The notes under the pieces are model-generated. The model was not told the origin of the DNA. It saw nothing but the letters and a program-made list of their open reading frames with translations, and did no database searches. A stretch of 64,000 nucleotides of DNA from Streptomyces sp. B93 (lineage in GTDB: Bacteria; Actinomycetota; Actinomycetes; Streptomycetales; Streptomycetaceae), in contig NZ_JAGPXL010000013.1 of the NCBI RefSeq assembly GCF_018070565.1, forward strand, positions 1 through 64,000, written 5' to 3'. The position numbers and the translations under genes are program-made. This document shows, in pieces, positions 25,625 to 33,513 of this stretch. Numbering within the stretch: position 1 is the first letter of the stretch; each line of letters begins with the position of its first letter.

Positions 25625-27730
25625 TCACCGCCGTACGGTCACCACCGGGGTGCCGGCGGTGACGTCCTGGCCGGTGTGCGGCTCGACCGCGGTGAGGTCG
25701 GCGGTGTTCAGGACGGTCATGAGGGTGACGGTCGGGTGGTTGGCCACGCGTACGGCGCCGAGGTCGACCTCGGCCAGGAGGTCTCCGGTGCTGACGTGCT
25801 GGCCGGGCGTGACGTGCACGTCGAAGCCCTCGCCGCGCATCTGTACGGTGTCGATGCCGATGTGGATGAGCACCTCGACGCCGTCCGCGGTACGGATGCC
25901 GAAGGCGTGGCCGGTGTCCGCGACCGTGATCAGCTCACCGTCGACGGGAGCGACGACGCGGCCGTCGGCCGGTTCGATGCCCACGCCCTCGCCTAGCGCG
26001 CGGGAGGCGAAGACCGGGTCCTCGACCTGGTCGAGGCCGATCACGCGGCCCGCGACGGGGGCGGAGAGGCCGGTGCCGGTGCCCGTCGTCCCGGCGGGGG
26101 CGGCGACGACGGGAGCGGTGGCGGTGGTGGTGGCCGGGGCACCGGCGGCCGCCGCGCCGACGGTGACCAGTTCGCGGTCGTCGGCCGCCGCGGTCCCGGT
26201 GCGGGTCTCGGTGGCGGCGGCCTCGGCGGCGTCACGCTCGGCGTTGGCCTGGGCGCGCTCCTCGGGGGTGCGGTAGTCGGAGACGTAGACGAGGACCATC
26301 GCGGTGACGAAGGCCGCCGTGATCGCGATGAGGTAGACGCCCACCGGGGAGAACACCGGGATGGTCAGTACGGAGGTGAAGGCGAAGGCCTCGGTGTCCA
26401 CGCCGCCCAGGACGCCCACGATCACACCGCCGACCAGGCAGCCCACCAGCATGCGCGGGTAGATCCGCTTGAAGCGCAGGTGGATGCCGTACAGGGACGG
26501 CTCGGAGATGCCGCCGAGCAGGCCCGCGGCCAGGGCGCCGGTGGCGGTCTGGCGCATCAGCGGCTCGCGGTGGCGGATCGACAGCAGCAGCACGCCCGCG
26601 GTCGCGCCGAAGCAGGCGAAGTTCCAGGCGCCCATCGGGCCCTGGATGAAGTCGTAGCCGATGGTGTTGATGTTCTGGAGCATCAGCGCGTTCAGCGGCC
26701 AGTGCAGGCCCAGCGGCACCAGGAACGGGTACAGCAGCGGGATGAAGATCGCGAAGACGATCGGGGCGTTGTCGTTGAGCCAGGCCAGGCCCTCGCCGAT
26801 GCCGCTGCCGGCCCAGACCCCCAGGGGGCCGATGAGGAAGGCGGTCACCGGGATCATGATCAGCATGCTGAAGAACGGCACGAAGACCAGCTGGATGTTC
26901 TCCGGGAACACGCGCCGCAGGCCCTTGTAGACCAGGGCGAGCAGAGCGACCATCAGCAGCGGTACGAACACCTGGCCGCCGTAGTCGTTGAGCTGGAGCG
27001 GCAGGCCGAAGACTTCCGCCACGCACTGCTGGGTGCCCAGCGTGGAGTTGGTGGTGCAGGTGACGCCGGGGATGCCGGAGTCGGGGTTGAGCATGCCGGT
27101 GAAGTTCGGGGTCATCACCGCGGCCATCACCGTGGCGCCGACCCAGGGGTCGATCTTCAGCTTCTTGGCCGCGTTGTAGGCGACCATGATCGGCAGGAAG
27201 TACAGCACCGAGCGCCACATCGCGTCGACGAACACCCAGGTGGCCGACTTGTCCTCGGCGCGGAAGTCGACCACGCCCAGGGCGTCCAGGACGGAGGCGA
27301 TCGCGATGATCAGCGAGGCGCCGAGCAGCACGCCCAGCAGGGGGCGGAAGGAGTCGGAGAGGTACTCGAAGAAGTTGTCGAGCCAGGCGAAGCGGCCCCG
27401 GCCCTTGGCGCGGACCGCGGCCTTGACGTCCGCGTCGGACTGCGGGCGGGCCGCCCCGGAGCGGCTCATCGACGGCAGGTTGACGATCGTGGAGTGGACG
27501 TTCGCGACGGCGCCGCCGATCACGATCTGGAAGCGGTCCCCGGACTGCGGCACCGTGCCCATGACGCCGTCGAGGGCGTCGAGGGCGGTCTGGTCGACCT
27601 TGCTGCCGTCATGGAGCTGGAAACGCAGCCGCGTCGCGCAGTGGGTGAGGCTCTCGATGTTCTCCGGTCCGCCGACGCCGCGGAGGATTGCCTCCGCCAG
27701 TCCGTCGAGCCCCGGTTCGGGGGTGTTCAT
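25625..27730 (-). CDS. beta-glucoside-type PTS transporter, EIIBCA fusion
   Basis: 701 residues from ATG 27730, chosen for AGGA 7 nt upstream; another ATG lies at 27745. EIIB is at residues 1-85 with phospho-cysteine C31 in THCATRLRF. EIIC follows (about 110-480), a polytopic membrane domain with about ten hydrophobic segments and the motif GISEPSLYGI. After an alanine/threonine linker comes EIIA (about 555-700) with phospho-histidine H623 in VLIHIGIDTVQ. It imports and phosphorylates a beta-glucoside or related sugar using phosphoenolpyruvate-derived phosphate. No phospho-beta-glucosidase gene is in the operon. Expression is gated by the leader RAT/terminator. Confidence 0.93.
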   Translation of the reverse strand: MNTPEPGLDGLAEAILRGVGGPENIESLTHCATRLRFQLHDGSKVDQTALDALDGVMGTVPQSGDRFQIVIGGAVANVHSTIVNLPSMSRSGAARPQSDADVKAAVRAKGRGRFAWLDNFFEYLSDSFRPLLGVLLGASLIIAIASVLDALGVVDFRAEDKSATWVFVDAMWRSVLYFLPIMVAYNAAKKLKIDPWVGATVMAAVMTPNFTGMLNPDSGIPGVTCTTNSTLGTQQCVAEVFGLPLQLNDYGGQVFVPLLMVALLALVYKGLRRVFPENIQLVFVPFFSMLIMIPVTAFLIGPLGVWAGSGIGEGLAWLNDNAPIVFAIFIPLLYPFLVPLGLHWPLNALMLQNINTIGYDFIQGPMGAWNFACFGATAGVLLLSIRHREPLMRQTATGALAAGLLGGISEPSLYGIHLRFKRIYPRMLVGCLVGGVIVGVLGGVDTEAFAFTSVLTIPVFSPVGVYLIAITAAFVTAMVLVYVSDYRTPEERAQANAERDAAEAAATETRTGTAAADDRELVTVGAAAAGAPATTTATAPVVAAPAGTTGTGTGLSAPVAGRVIGLDQVEDPVFASRALGEGVGIEPADGRVVAPVDGELITVADTGHAFGIRTADGVEVLIHIGIDTVQMRGEGFDVHVTPGQHVSTGDLLAEVDLGAVRVANHPTVTLMTVLNTADLTAVEPHTGQDVTAGTPVVTVRR

Positions 27731-27802
27731 GATGCGTCCTTGCATCGCTGGTTCCTGCCGTCCTGCCTAGGTCCGCGATCTCTCCCGCCCGGATCCGGGC
27801 AA

Positions 27803-27843
27803 CAAAAAAGGCCCGGGTCGCGCACGCGGCGCTACCCAGGCCT
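27803..27843 (-). terminator. intrinsic terminator in the PTS operon leader
   Basis: On the minus strand AGGCCTGGGT and ACCCGGGCCT form a 10-bp stem with one mismatch, followed by six U residues (27804-27809 as A on the plus strand). The 5' arm overlaps the 3' end of the antiterminator RNA element, so the two structures exclude each other. Confidence 0.85.
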
Positions 27844-27920
27844 TGCCTCTCCTCAAGCGGTCCACCGGCCGTGGCACCGCGCGGGGCGATGACGGTGGCG
27901 ACCTCGGAGAGTCACAATCC
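27838..27920 (-). promoter_or_regulatory. ribonucleic antiterminator (RAT) with a long apical insert
   Basis: Reading the minus strand from 27920: GGATTGTGA, then CTCTCC, about 51 nt, GGAGAG, then GCAAGGCC. The outer blocks match the LicT/SacY RAT consensus (GGATTGT ... GGCAAAACC), but the normally short loop is replaced by a GC-rich insert that can itself pair (CCACCG with CGGTGG). A -10-like TACAGT lies at 27945-27950. Bound antiterminator would stabilise this hairpin and prevent the terminator. Confidence 0.75.
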
Positions 27921-27991
27921 TGCGATCGAGATCGATCAGGCAACACTGTAGCAGCGGGCGGGGGCGGGGTGGGGCGCGCTGCGCTGTCTCG

Positions 27992-28033
27992 CTCGTCACT
28001 CGTCGCTCGGCACTCGGCCCTCGGCACTCGTCG
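27992..28033. repeat. 14-bp tandem repeat, three copies
   Basis: CTCGTCACTCGTCG, CTCGGCACTCGGCC and CTCGGCACTCGTCG follow each other without gap, directly after the YtfJ gene stop and 40 bp upstream of the PTS promoter region. Confidence 0.75.
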
Positions 28034-28034
28034 C

Positions 28035-28559
28035 TCAGTGAGCGCGGCGCCTGGCGAGGTGGCGGGTGAGCCGGGGGACGGTCAGGGCGGCCAGCAGGGC
28101 GGCGAGGGGCACGAGGACGTCCGTCCAGGGGTCGCGGAGCGGTTTGTACGTGGCGGTGCCGTCCTTGATCTCGATGAAGCCGACGGGTCTGGCCGCCGCT
28201 CCGCCGCCTCCTCCCCCGCCCTCGCCGCTCTTGTCCTTGCCGGTCCTGTCCTTGCCGACCTCGCGTCCCGCGCCTGCGCCGAAGCCGAAGCCGACCTCGG
28301 CGACGGGGATGACGGTGACGCCCTGGGCGGTCACGGGTTCGCCGTAGACGGCGGTCACCGAGGCCCGGCCGCCGAGCTTGTCGGCCAGGCGTTCCAGCAG
28401 GGTGACCGAGGCGTGGGCGGCCGTCATGTCGGCCAGGGCGGCGGGAGGTGCCCCCGGCAGCGCGGCGGGGGGTTCGGCCGGGGTAGCGGGGCGTTCGGGC
28501 AGCGCGGCGGGGGGTTCCGCCGGGGCGGCGGGGGGTTCAGGGGTGTCCGGGGCGGTCAT
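28035..28559 (-). CDS. GerW/YtfJ-family protein
   Basis: 174 residues. The N-terminal 43 are an unusual alanine/proline-rich repeat (AEPPAALPERPATPAEPPAA). The YtfJ domain follows: LADKLGGRASVTAVYGEPVTAQGVTVIPVAEVGFGFGAG at residues about 58-96, a glycine- and lysine-rich stretch, and PVGFIEIKDG. A C-terminal hydrophobic segment (about 145-165, VLVPLAALLAAL) may anchor it to the membrane. In bacilli the family acts in spores; in Streptomyces its role is not established. Its ATG overlaps the stop of the methyltransferase gene upstream (ATGA), so the two are coupled. Confidence 0.85.
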   Translation of the reverse strand: MTAPDTPEPPAAPAEPPAALPERPATPAEPPAALPGAPPAALADMTAAHASVTLLERLADKLGGRASVTAVYGEPVTAQGVTVIPVAEVGFGFGAGAGREVGKDRTGKDKSGEGGGGGGGAAARPVGFIEIKDGTATYKPLRDPWTDVLVPLAALLAALTVPRLTRHLARRRAH

Positions 28560-29215
28560 CGGGGGCCTTCCAGGTCAGGGCGTAGGGCGGTGCCGAGAAT
28601 GTGGGTCGCGGCCGGGGACGGGACGCGGGTGGCGGGGAAGGGGAAGCGGTCGACGGAGGTCAGGGTGAAGCCGGACGCGGTGAGGGCCTGCTGGGTGTCG
28701 CGGCCGGTGTGGCAGCCGCCCATCAGCCGGGGCCAGAGCGTGGCGTCCAGCACGCGCTGGACCCGCCGCATGGCGGGTGAGTCGGCCTGGACGTGTTCGA
28801 AGAACCGCAGTTGGCCGCCCGGCCGCAGGACTCGGTGCAGTTCGGCGAGGGCCGCCCGCGGGGCGGCCACGGAGCACAGGGTCAGGCAGAGGACCGCCGC
28901 GTCGAAGGAGGCGTCGGGGAAGGGCAGGTGCTCGGCCCGGGCGTCGTATGTCCGTACGGGGACGGGGGCGGCGCGGGCCTGGTGTTCGGCCAGGGCGCGC
29001 AGGCGTGGTTCGGGTTCGACGGCGGTCACGCGTGCCACGTCGGGCGGGTAGTGCGGGAAGTTCAGTCCGTTGCCCGCGCCGACCTCGATGACCTCGCCGG
29101 ACAGGCCGGACAGCAGGCGGCGGCGGTGTTCCGTGACGCCGGCCCTTTCCAGGGCCGGGCCGGCGAGGTTCGCGTAGAAGCGGGCGAAGACCGGGTGCCT
29201 GGTGCGCTGTCCCAT
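28556..29215 (-). CDS. class I SAM-dependent methyltransferase, UbiE/Methyltransf_11 type
   Basis: 219 residues from ATG 29215 (GGGAG upstream); a longer extension would cross the divergent MarR promoter. It begins HPVFARFYANLAGPALERAG and has motif I VIEVGAGNGLNFPHYP (about 45-60), an acidic VEPEPRLR, the segment LPFPDASFDAAVLCLTLC (about 102-119) and HRVLRPGGQLRFFEHV (about 130-145). It methylates a small molecule, possibly a lipid or quinone; the substrate is unknown. It is coupled to the YtfJ gene and diverges from a MarR regulator 74 bp away, which likely controls it. Confidence 0.85.
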   Translation of the reverse strand: MGQRTRHPVFARFYANLAGPALERAGVTEHRRRLLSGLSGEVIEVGAGNGLNFPHYPPDVARVTAVEPEPRLRALAEHQARAAPVPVRTYDARAEHLPFPDASFDAAVLCLTLCSVAAPRAALAELHRVLRPGGQLRFFEHVQADSPAMRRVQRVLDATLWPRLMGGCHTGRDTQQALTASGFTLTSVDRFPFPATRVPSPAATHILGTALRPDLEGPR

Positions 29216-29284
29216 GGGAAGCGTCTCCCTCTGCGGCCGCGTCCCGGCGGCGGCGCCGGGGCTAACCTGGTGTATGGAGGTACT

Positions 29285-29311
29285 GCATAGTGAAGTCACT
29301 TCACGATATGC
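29285..29311. promoter_or_regulatory. palindrome over the MarR start codon
   Basis: GTGAAGT and ACTTCAC flank a single C at 29290-29304, with outer GCATA (29285-29289) and TATGC (29307-29311) arms. The GTG start codon is the first three bases of the inner palindrome. A MarR dimer bound here would cover its own translation start and the divergent promoter. Confidence 0.65.
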
Positions 29312-29763
29312 CGGAGGGTCCCGTTTCCGCCAGCGTCTCACTGGACCGGCTCTTCGAGCTGGCCGAGGTGCTGGGCGAGATGATGCGGCGCGGGGTGGCG
29401 GAGCGCGGCCTGACCACGGCGCGGGCCGGGGTGCTGTGGGCGCTGTTCCACCAGGGGCCGATGACCCAGCGGGTGCTGGCCGACCGGCTGGGGGTCACGC
29501 CGCGCAACGTCACCGGGCTGCTGGACGCGTTGCAGGAGGACGGGCTGGTCGTGCGTGAGGCCCACCCGACCGACCGGCGGGCGACGGTCGTCTCGCTGAG
29601 CGCGGCGGGCCGGGCGCTCACGGCCGAGCTGCGCGGCGGACGGGACGGGCTGGCCGCCGTGCTGTTCGACGGCATGTCTCCCGGGCAGCTCGATGCCTTC
29701 ACCGTCTCCCTGGGGCGGGTGATCGAGCGGCTCAGGGGTGCCGGTTCCGCCGGGGGGCCGTGA
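29290..29763 (+). CDS. MarR-family transcriptional regulator
   Basis: 157 residues from GTG 29290, chosen because GGAGG lies at 29276-29280. The winged helix-turn-helix spans about residues 35-105: MTQRVLADRLGVTPRNVTGLLDALQ as recognition region, EDGLVVREAHPTDRRAT as wing. Flanking helices supply the dimer interface. It diverges from the methyltransferase/YtfJ pair, and a palindrome overlaps its start codon, so autoregulation and control of the pair are likely (inference). The effector is unknown. Confidence 0.9.
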   Translation: MKSLHDMPEGPVSASVSLDRLFELAEVLGEMMRRGVAERGLTTARAGVLWALFHQGPMTQRVLADRLGVTPRNVTGLLDALQEDGLVVREAHPTDRRATVVSLSAAGRALTAELRGGRDGLAAVLFDGMSPGQLDAFTVSLGRVIERLRGAGSAGGP

Positions 29764-30105
29764 CCGCGGCGGCCTCCTCAGGCCTGTGGTCCTGGTACTG
29801 CAACGGTGCTTGTGCTGATTGGTGACCAGTTTCAGGGACTGTGGCCGCGCCGCTTGTAGTGACTGACGCCGACCTGACGTTGTCGTCTGCAACGCCATGT
29901 GGGGCAGTGCAGGTGTGGTCGACGGGTGAGGGCCGGCGGTCGTAGTCCGCCGTTCGCCCGGCGGTGCCGGAGTACTGCCGTTGCATGCCCGGCCTCCGAT
30001 TCCCGGCGGGTGGACTGGCTCCCCGGTGGGCCCGCGGCGGGCGCGGCTGCACCATGCCTCGCGGGCGGGTCCAGCCAGCCGGACGGGAGGCACTCGCACA
30101 TGCGG
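29764..30105. other. 342-bp stretch without a supported gene
   Basis: Between the convergent MarR gene and the small-protein operon. Frames here lack actinobacterial codon bias over any useful length and no strong hairpin stands out. It may hold decayed sequence, but nothing can be named. Confidence 0.4.
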
Positions 30106-30429
30106 TCACTGCCACACGCACTCGTCGATGACGATCTGAGGGTCGGCCGTGCGGGGCGTGAAGACATACCGCAGCCATCCCCGGCCGTGGTCGAAATAGA
30201 GCACGTGGGCGCCACCGGGGCGGCTGGACTGGACGGGCTCGACGCTCATGCCGTCGGGGAGGTCAGCGGCCGTGTCGATGCCCCGGAAGTAGGGGTCCCG
30301 GGCGATGACGAGTTCGGCCCGGGCGGCGTCGACCAGAGCACGGGCCGCCGACGGGAGGGCGTTTCTGTTGTCCTCGGCCTCCTTCGTCCAGTCGGCCTGC
30401 CACGGAGGGCCCATGAACGCGGAGGTCAC
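30106..30429 (-). CDS. small protein of unknown function, last gene of a three-gene operon
   Basis: 107 residues from GTG 30429, which overlaps the TGA of the upstream gene (GTGA). A longer frame to 30588 is the shadow of that gene. The sequence has a helical half with EAEDNRNALPSAARALVDAARAELVIARDPYF and a beta-rich half (AHVLYFDHGRGWLRYVFTPR, then IVIDECVW). The pattern is reminiscent of small RelE/ParE-like proteins, but key residues cannot be assigned, so a toxin role is only speculation. The tight overlap means stoichiometric production with its neighbour. Confidence 0.65.
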   Translation of the reverse strand: MTSAFMGPPWQADWTKEAEDNRNALPSAARALVDAARAELVIARDPYFRGIDTAADLPDGMSVEPVQSSRPGGAHVLYFDHGRGWLRYVFTPRTADPQIVIDECVWQ

Positions 30430-30773
30430 TGGCCGGGTTCCGCCTTGCTCGCCTCGCGGCGCAGCCGTCCGGCCTGTTCGACAAGGCTCTTGGCGCGGGC
30501 GTTGTCCGTGGCGGCGGCCGCCTCGTCCTCCAGGCGGTGCACCTCGGACTCCAGCCGGGGGTCCCGGGCGAGGGCGAACTCGGCCCACCAGCGGGCCATG
30601 AACGCAGGGACAGGGGCGAGATCGTACGTCTCGGCGATCTTCTCGCGCCAGTTGCGGTCGAAGTCGGGCAGGAGTTTGGGGGTGTGCTGCGCGATGGCGG
30701 CGCGCAGCGCTTTGGGTGTGCGTTCGGGCATGGGGGGGACGGATCCCCGCATGCCGATGGTGGAGGCGGTCAT
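30426..30773 (-). CDS. DUF6247-like small protein
   Basis: 115 residues from ATG 30773 (AAGGAG 8 nt upstream). The core MPERTPKALRAAIAQHTPKL, DFDRNWREKIAETYDL and PVPAFMARWWAEFALARDP matches the actinobacterial DUF6247 proteins as I know them. It continues into a charged helix (EVHRLEDEAAAATDNARAKS) likely to be coiled coil. Function unknown; such proteins occur next to small partner genes. It overlaps the 107-residue gene downstream by 4 nt and follows the 136-residue gene by 31 bp, so all three form one operon. Confidence 0.7.
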   Translation of the reverse strand: MTASTIGMRGSVPPMPERTPKALRAAIAQHTPKLLPDFDRNWREKIAETYDLAPVPAFMARWWAEFALARDPRLESEVHRLEDEAAAATDNARAKSLVEQAGRLRREASKAEPGQ

Positions 30774-30804
30774 CGGGCGGACTCCTTGATGGCGACCCTA
30801 CGGG

Positions 30805-31215
30805 TCAGGCGGCTACGGGCCGGGACGCGGAACCCTCGGAGGCCGGCGGCTGGGTGAGGGCGTCGCGCTGGGCGGTGGTGACCATGCGGGCGTAGGAGTG
30901 GATGTCACCGCGGGCGTACGCGGCCAGGAGGGTTTCGCACAGTGCGGACATGGACCGGACGTTCTCGGTCCGGCGCCGTGCGTCCGCGGCGGACCATACG
31001 GCATCGGTCGCGAAGACGCTGCGGCCGCGGCGGCCGCCGGCCTGTACGCCGGGAACGGTCCGAGGCAGGGGGAGGGTTCCGGCGGCGTACTCGGTGAGAG
31101 CCCGGCTCATGATCCAGATGAGGGGCAGTCCTTCTGACCTGGCGCGGGCCCCGGCGGCCTCCCACACGGTTCTGGCGATGTTGGGGGCGCGTTCGCTCTC
31201 CCCTGCTGCCGGCAT
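30805..31215 (-). CDS. hypothetical protein, possibly DNA-binding, first gene of the operon
   Basis: 136 residues from ATG 31215. The N-terminus (ARTVWEAAGARARSEGLPLIWIMSRALTEYAAG, about 14-46) has the spacing of an extended ribbon-helix-helix or similar DNA-binding fold, without certainty. A basic linker with GRRGRS follows, then a helical end (ALCETLLAAYARGDIHSY). No family is recognised. An inverted repeat of ACTACCG/CGGTAGT lies 36 bp upstream, which would suit autoregulation. It leads the operon with the DUF6247-like and 107-residue proteins. Confidence 0.6.
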   Translation of the reverse strand: MPAAGESERAPNIARTVWEAAGARARSEGLPLIWIMSRALTEYAAGTLPLPRTVPGVQAGGRRGRSVFATDAVWSAADARRRTENVRSMSALCETLLAAYARGDIHSYARMVTTAQRDALTQPPASEGSASRPVAA

Positions 31216-31250
31216 ACCAGGCTCCTGTCCGTACGTCGTCGCGGTATGTA

Positions 31251-31271
31251 ACTACCGATGAGAACGGTAGT
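31251..31271. promoter_or_regulatory. inverted repeat upstream of the small-protein operon
   Basis: ACTACCG and CGGTAGT with a 7-bp spacer, 36 bp before the first start codon. A second pair ACCGAT (31254-31259) / ATCGGT (31281-31286) overlaps it. The half-site CTACCG also occurs in the toxin-antitoxin operator at 16456. Confidence 0.5.
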
Positions 31272-31619
31272 ACTGATTCTATCGGTGCGACAGGTCCCGC
31301 TGCGCCCCGCACAGCGTCCGCTGTCCTGTGAGGCACACGGCAACACTCTCCCCGCGCCGGGCGACAACCGAGGGCCGGCCGTGTCCCTGAACACAGGCAG
31401 GCCCGGCTGCCGTCTCAGATTGATGCCTGCGATCTCACACCCGAGCAGGGCAGCGGCGCACCGGACCGAACGCTTCGGCGTCGAAGGTCCCCCGCTGAAG
31501 AGCGTCCCCTGTCCGGCGACCGCCGCGGTGGGCCACAGAGGCAGATGGAGACCTCAGCTGCGCCGCCAACTCAAGGCCGTCCGGATGCACTGCTGTGAAC
31601 TCCCGACGCTCTTGTCCGG

Positions 31620-31803
31620 CACGGCCGGTCCTGCGCGGCCATGCTCACCGGCCGCCAGGGCGAGCGCCTGCCTGACTGGCTCGACGCTTCCGACAGGACG
31701 ACTTGCCCAGCTTCCACACCCTCGCCGCCGGCATTGGCCGAGACCGTGACGCCGTCATGGCCGGCCTCACTCTGCCCTGGAACTCGGGCGTCCTTGAAGG
31801 CAT
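31620..31803 (+). pseudogene. C-terminal fragment of an ISL3-family transposase
   Basis: MLTGRQGERLPDWLDA in one frame and LPSFHTLAAGIGRDRDAVMA with GLTLPWNSGVLEG in another form the familiar ISL3 transposase region before the conserved histidine-containing VEGH motif, where similarity stops. A frameshift lies near 31695. Upstream sequence (from about 31400) gives no clear match. It is a dead relic; its end abuts the DUF4262 gene on the other strand. Confidence 0.7.
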
Positions 31804-31848
31804 GTGCCCGCTTGACCTGCATGCCCTTCGGGGAGTCCCTGCGCACCT

Positions 31849-32403
31849 TCAACCAGCCGCGAGTGCCGTCCATACCCCCGGCGGGTGCTCAGTCGGCTTC
31901 AGCCACAACTGCGGTTGAGACTGCTGGTATTGCTGGTCGGCCTCCGACTGCCAGAGGAAGCGACCGTCGGCGTCCGGCCACACTGCCTGGAGCACCGGAA
32001 TCGGAGGTCTGCGGTAAAAGGAGATCGCACGCCCGAAGAACTCCCGGTACCAGCGCAGATCTGCTGGTTTCAGGACGACCGGATGGTCCTCGATGATGCC
32101 GTGGCATTCCCTGCCGCCCTCCGGCAGAGCCCCGGCCGCGGCCTCCTGGCCGAGGGAGTTGAGCAGCACGTGCATCGTCTGGATACCCAGTCCGAACACG
32201 GCAAGCTCAGGAACCGTGTGCGTGTGCCAGAGCCCGATCGTGTACGCGAAGCCGGGGCCTTCGTCATCCGCCGGCACCATGACCACGCTCCAGCCATGCT
32301 CCTTGACCTGCTCGACAGTCCGCAGGTCCATCGGACCGGCCTCTTCCCGATCACCGTAGTCATGGCAGATCACACAGCGGCAGGAAGGGAGGTCGGGAGG
32401 CAT
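31849..32403 (-). CDS. DUF4262 protein
   Basis: 184 residues from ATG 32403; a GTG at 32436 with GGAG upstream is an alternative start adding 11 residues. The N-terminus has CRCVICHDYG, a cysteine pair that could bind metal. Then comes the DUF4262 signature: VKEHGWSVVMVPADDEGPGFAYTIGLWHTHTVPELAVFGL (about 32-71) and GRECHGIIEDH. Members are cytoplasmic proteins of unknown function. The last about 20 residues may be altered by the adjoining ISL3 relic. No operon partner. Confidence 0.75.
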   Translation of the reverse strand: MPPDLPSCRCVICHDYGDREEAGPMDLRTVEQVKEHGWSVVMVPADDEGPGFAYTIGLWHTHTVPELAVFGLGIQTMHVLLNSLGQEAAAGALPEGGRECHGIIEDHPVVLKPADLRWYREFFGRAISFYRRPPIPVLQAVWPDADGRFLWQSEADQQYQQSQPQLWLKPTEHPPGVWTALAAG

Positions 32404-32726
32404 GCCGGTGACAGTACCCTGCACATCTTCGGCCACCCACGCTCCGGCTCTTCACTGCTGGGGCGTGCGGGTCGGGTTCGGGCGGGAGGCGGTGAGCACG
32501 GTTTCGCTGGGCCGATGCCGCTCCAGGTCCGCGGCTGGGGTGCGGGCCTGGGCGAGTGCCCGGCGGGGCGGCCTCGAGGGCTGGCCGATGGAGGGTTGCC
32601 GAAGTTGGTCAAGTGTGGCCGCGTCGCGTCGGCGGCGCGCGGGGCGGCCACAGTGGGGGCGTTGCAGTTCGAGCAGACCGGCCGCCCGTCAGTGCCTGCT
32701 GTGGTGGGAGGTCGCCGACGGGACTG
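32404..32726. other. 323-bp stretch without a supported gene
   Basis: Between the divergent-side DUF4262 gene and the end of the ArsR-rhodanese gene. GC-rich, no convincing frame, no strong inverted repeat seen. Confidence 0.4.
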
Positions 32727-33437
32727 TCACGTCAGATCTGAGGCTTCGACGGGCAGTTGGGACAGGCGCCACTCCAGCATGCCGTCGTTCAGGCGGATCG
32801 CGCGGCGGCCGCGGGCGGTCAGGAGCCGTACGGCGTCGTAGGCCAGGACGCAGTACTCGCCGCGGCAGTAGACGACGATCTCCGTGTCCTCGGGCAGTTC
32901 GTCGATCCGGTCCGCGAGTTCCTCGACGGGGAGGGAGAGGGCGCCGGGGATGTGTCCGGCGCGGTACTCCTCGGCGGGGCGGACGTCGAGTACGACGACG
33001 TCCCCGGCGGTGATGCGTGCGTGCAGTTCCTCGCGGCTGACCTCGGCGGCGGTGTCCTCGCCGAGGTAGGCGTCGCGGGCTGCGGGCACGGTGGCCTGGT
33101 GGGTTTCGGCGACCTTGCGCAGCAGGGCGAACAGCTGGGCGACGTCGTCGCCGGCCAGCCGGTAGTGGATGCGTACGCCTTCTCGGCGGGTGGCGACGAG
33201 GCCTGCCTGTTTGAGGGTCTGCAGGTGGGCCGAGGTGGTGGTCAGGTTCAGCGCGGCCGCCTTGGCGAGTGCGTCGACGGTGCGTTCGCCCTGGGCCAGC
33301 AGGTCCAGCAGTTCCAGTCGTTTGCCGCTGGCCAGGGCCTTGCCGCTGGCCGCGAACGCTTCGTACAGCCGCGTCTTCGTCTCGCTCTTCGTCTCGCTCT
33401 TCGCGTGCTCCGGCATCTTGGACAAGACATCCTCCAT
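32727..33437 (-). CDS. ArsR-family regulator fused to a rhodanese domain
   Basis: 236 residues from ATG 33437; a TTG at 33425 has the better-spaced GGAGG, so the start may be 4 codons later. Residues about 20-105 are an ArsR winged helix (GKRLELLDLLAQGERTVDALAKAAALNLTTTSAHLQTLKQAGLV). Residues 130-236 are a rhodanese domain with active-site loop CRGEYC. The HTH part has no cysteine, so the usual ArsR metal or disulfide sensor is absent and the rhodanese loop is the likely persulfide sensor (inference). It faces the sulfur gene pair across 76 bp containing a palindrome. Confidence 0.88.
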   Translation of the reverse strand: MEDVLSKMPEHAKSETKSETKTRLYEAFAASGKALASGKRLELLDLLAQGERTVDALAKAAALNLTTTSAHLQTLKQAGLVATRREGVRIHYRLAGDDVAQLFALLRKVAETHQATVPAARDAYLGEDTAAEVSREELHARITAGDVVVLDVRPAEEYRAGHIPGALSLPVEELADRIDELPEDTEIVVYCRGEYCVLAYDAVRLLTARGRRAIRLNDGMLEWRLSQLPVEASDLT

Positions 33438-33438
33438 A

Positions 33439-33450
33439 AATCCATGGATT
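33439..33450. promoter_or_regulatory. palindrome in the sulfur-gene divergent promoter
   Basis: AATCCATGGATT is a perfect 12-bp palindrome inside an AT-rich patch in otherwise GC-rich DNA, 1 bp upstream of the ArsR-rhodanese ATG. Likely the operator for both divergent units. Confidence 0.6.
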
Positions 33451-33513
33451 ATTGTAGACGGGTCGGGAGGGTGTGACCACACGCCCCCGTTTTCCGAGAT
33501 CCGGGAGGACGCC

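Noticed and set aside
29764..30105. Suspected transposase relic after the MarR gene
   Set aside because: Some phrases look protein-like on the minus strand but no family motif can be named.
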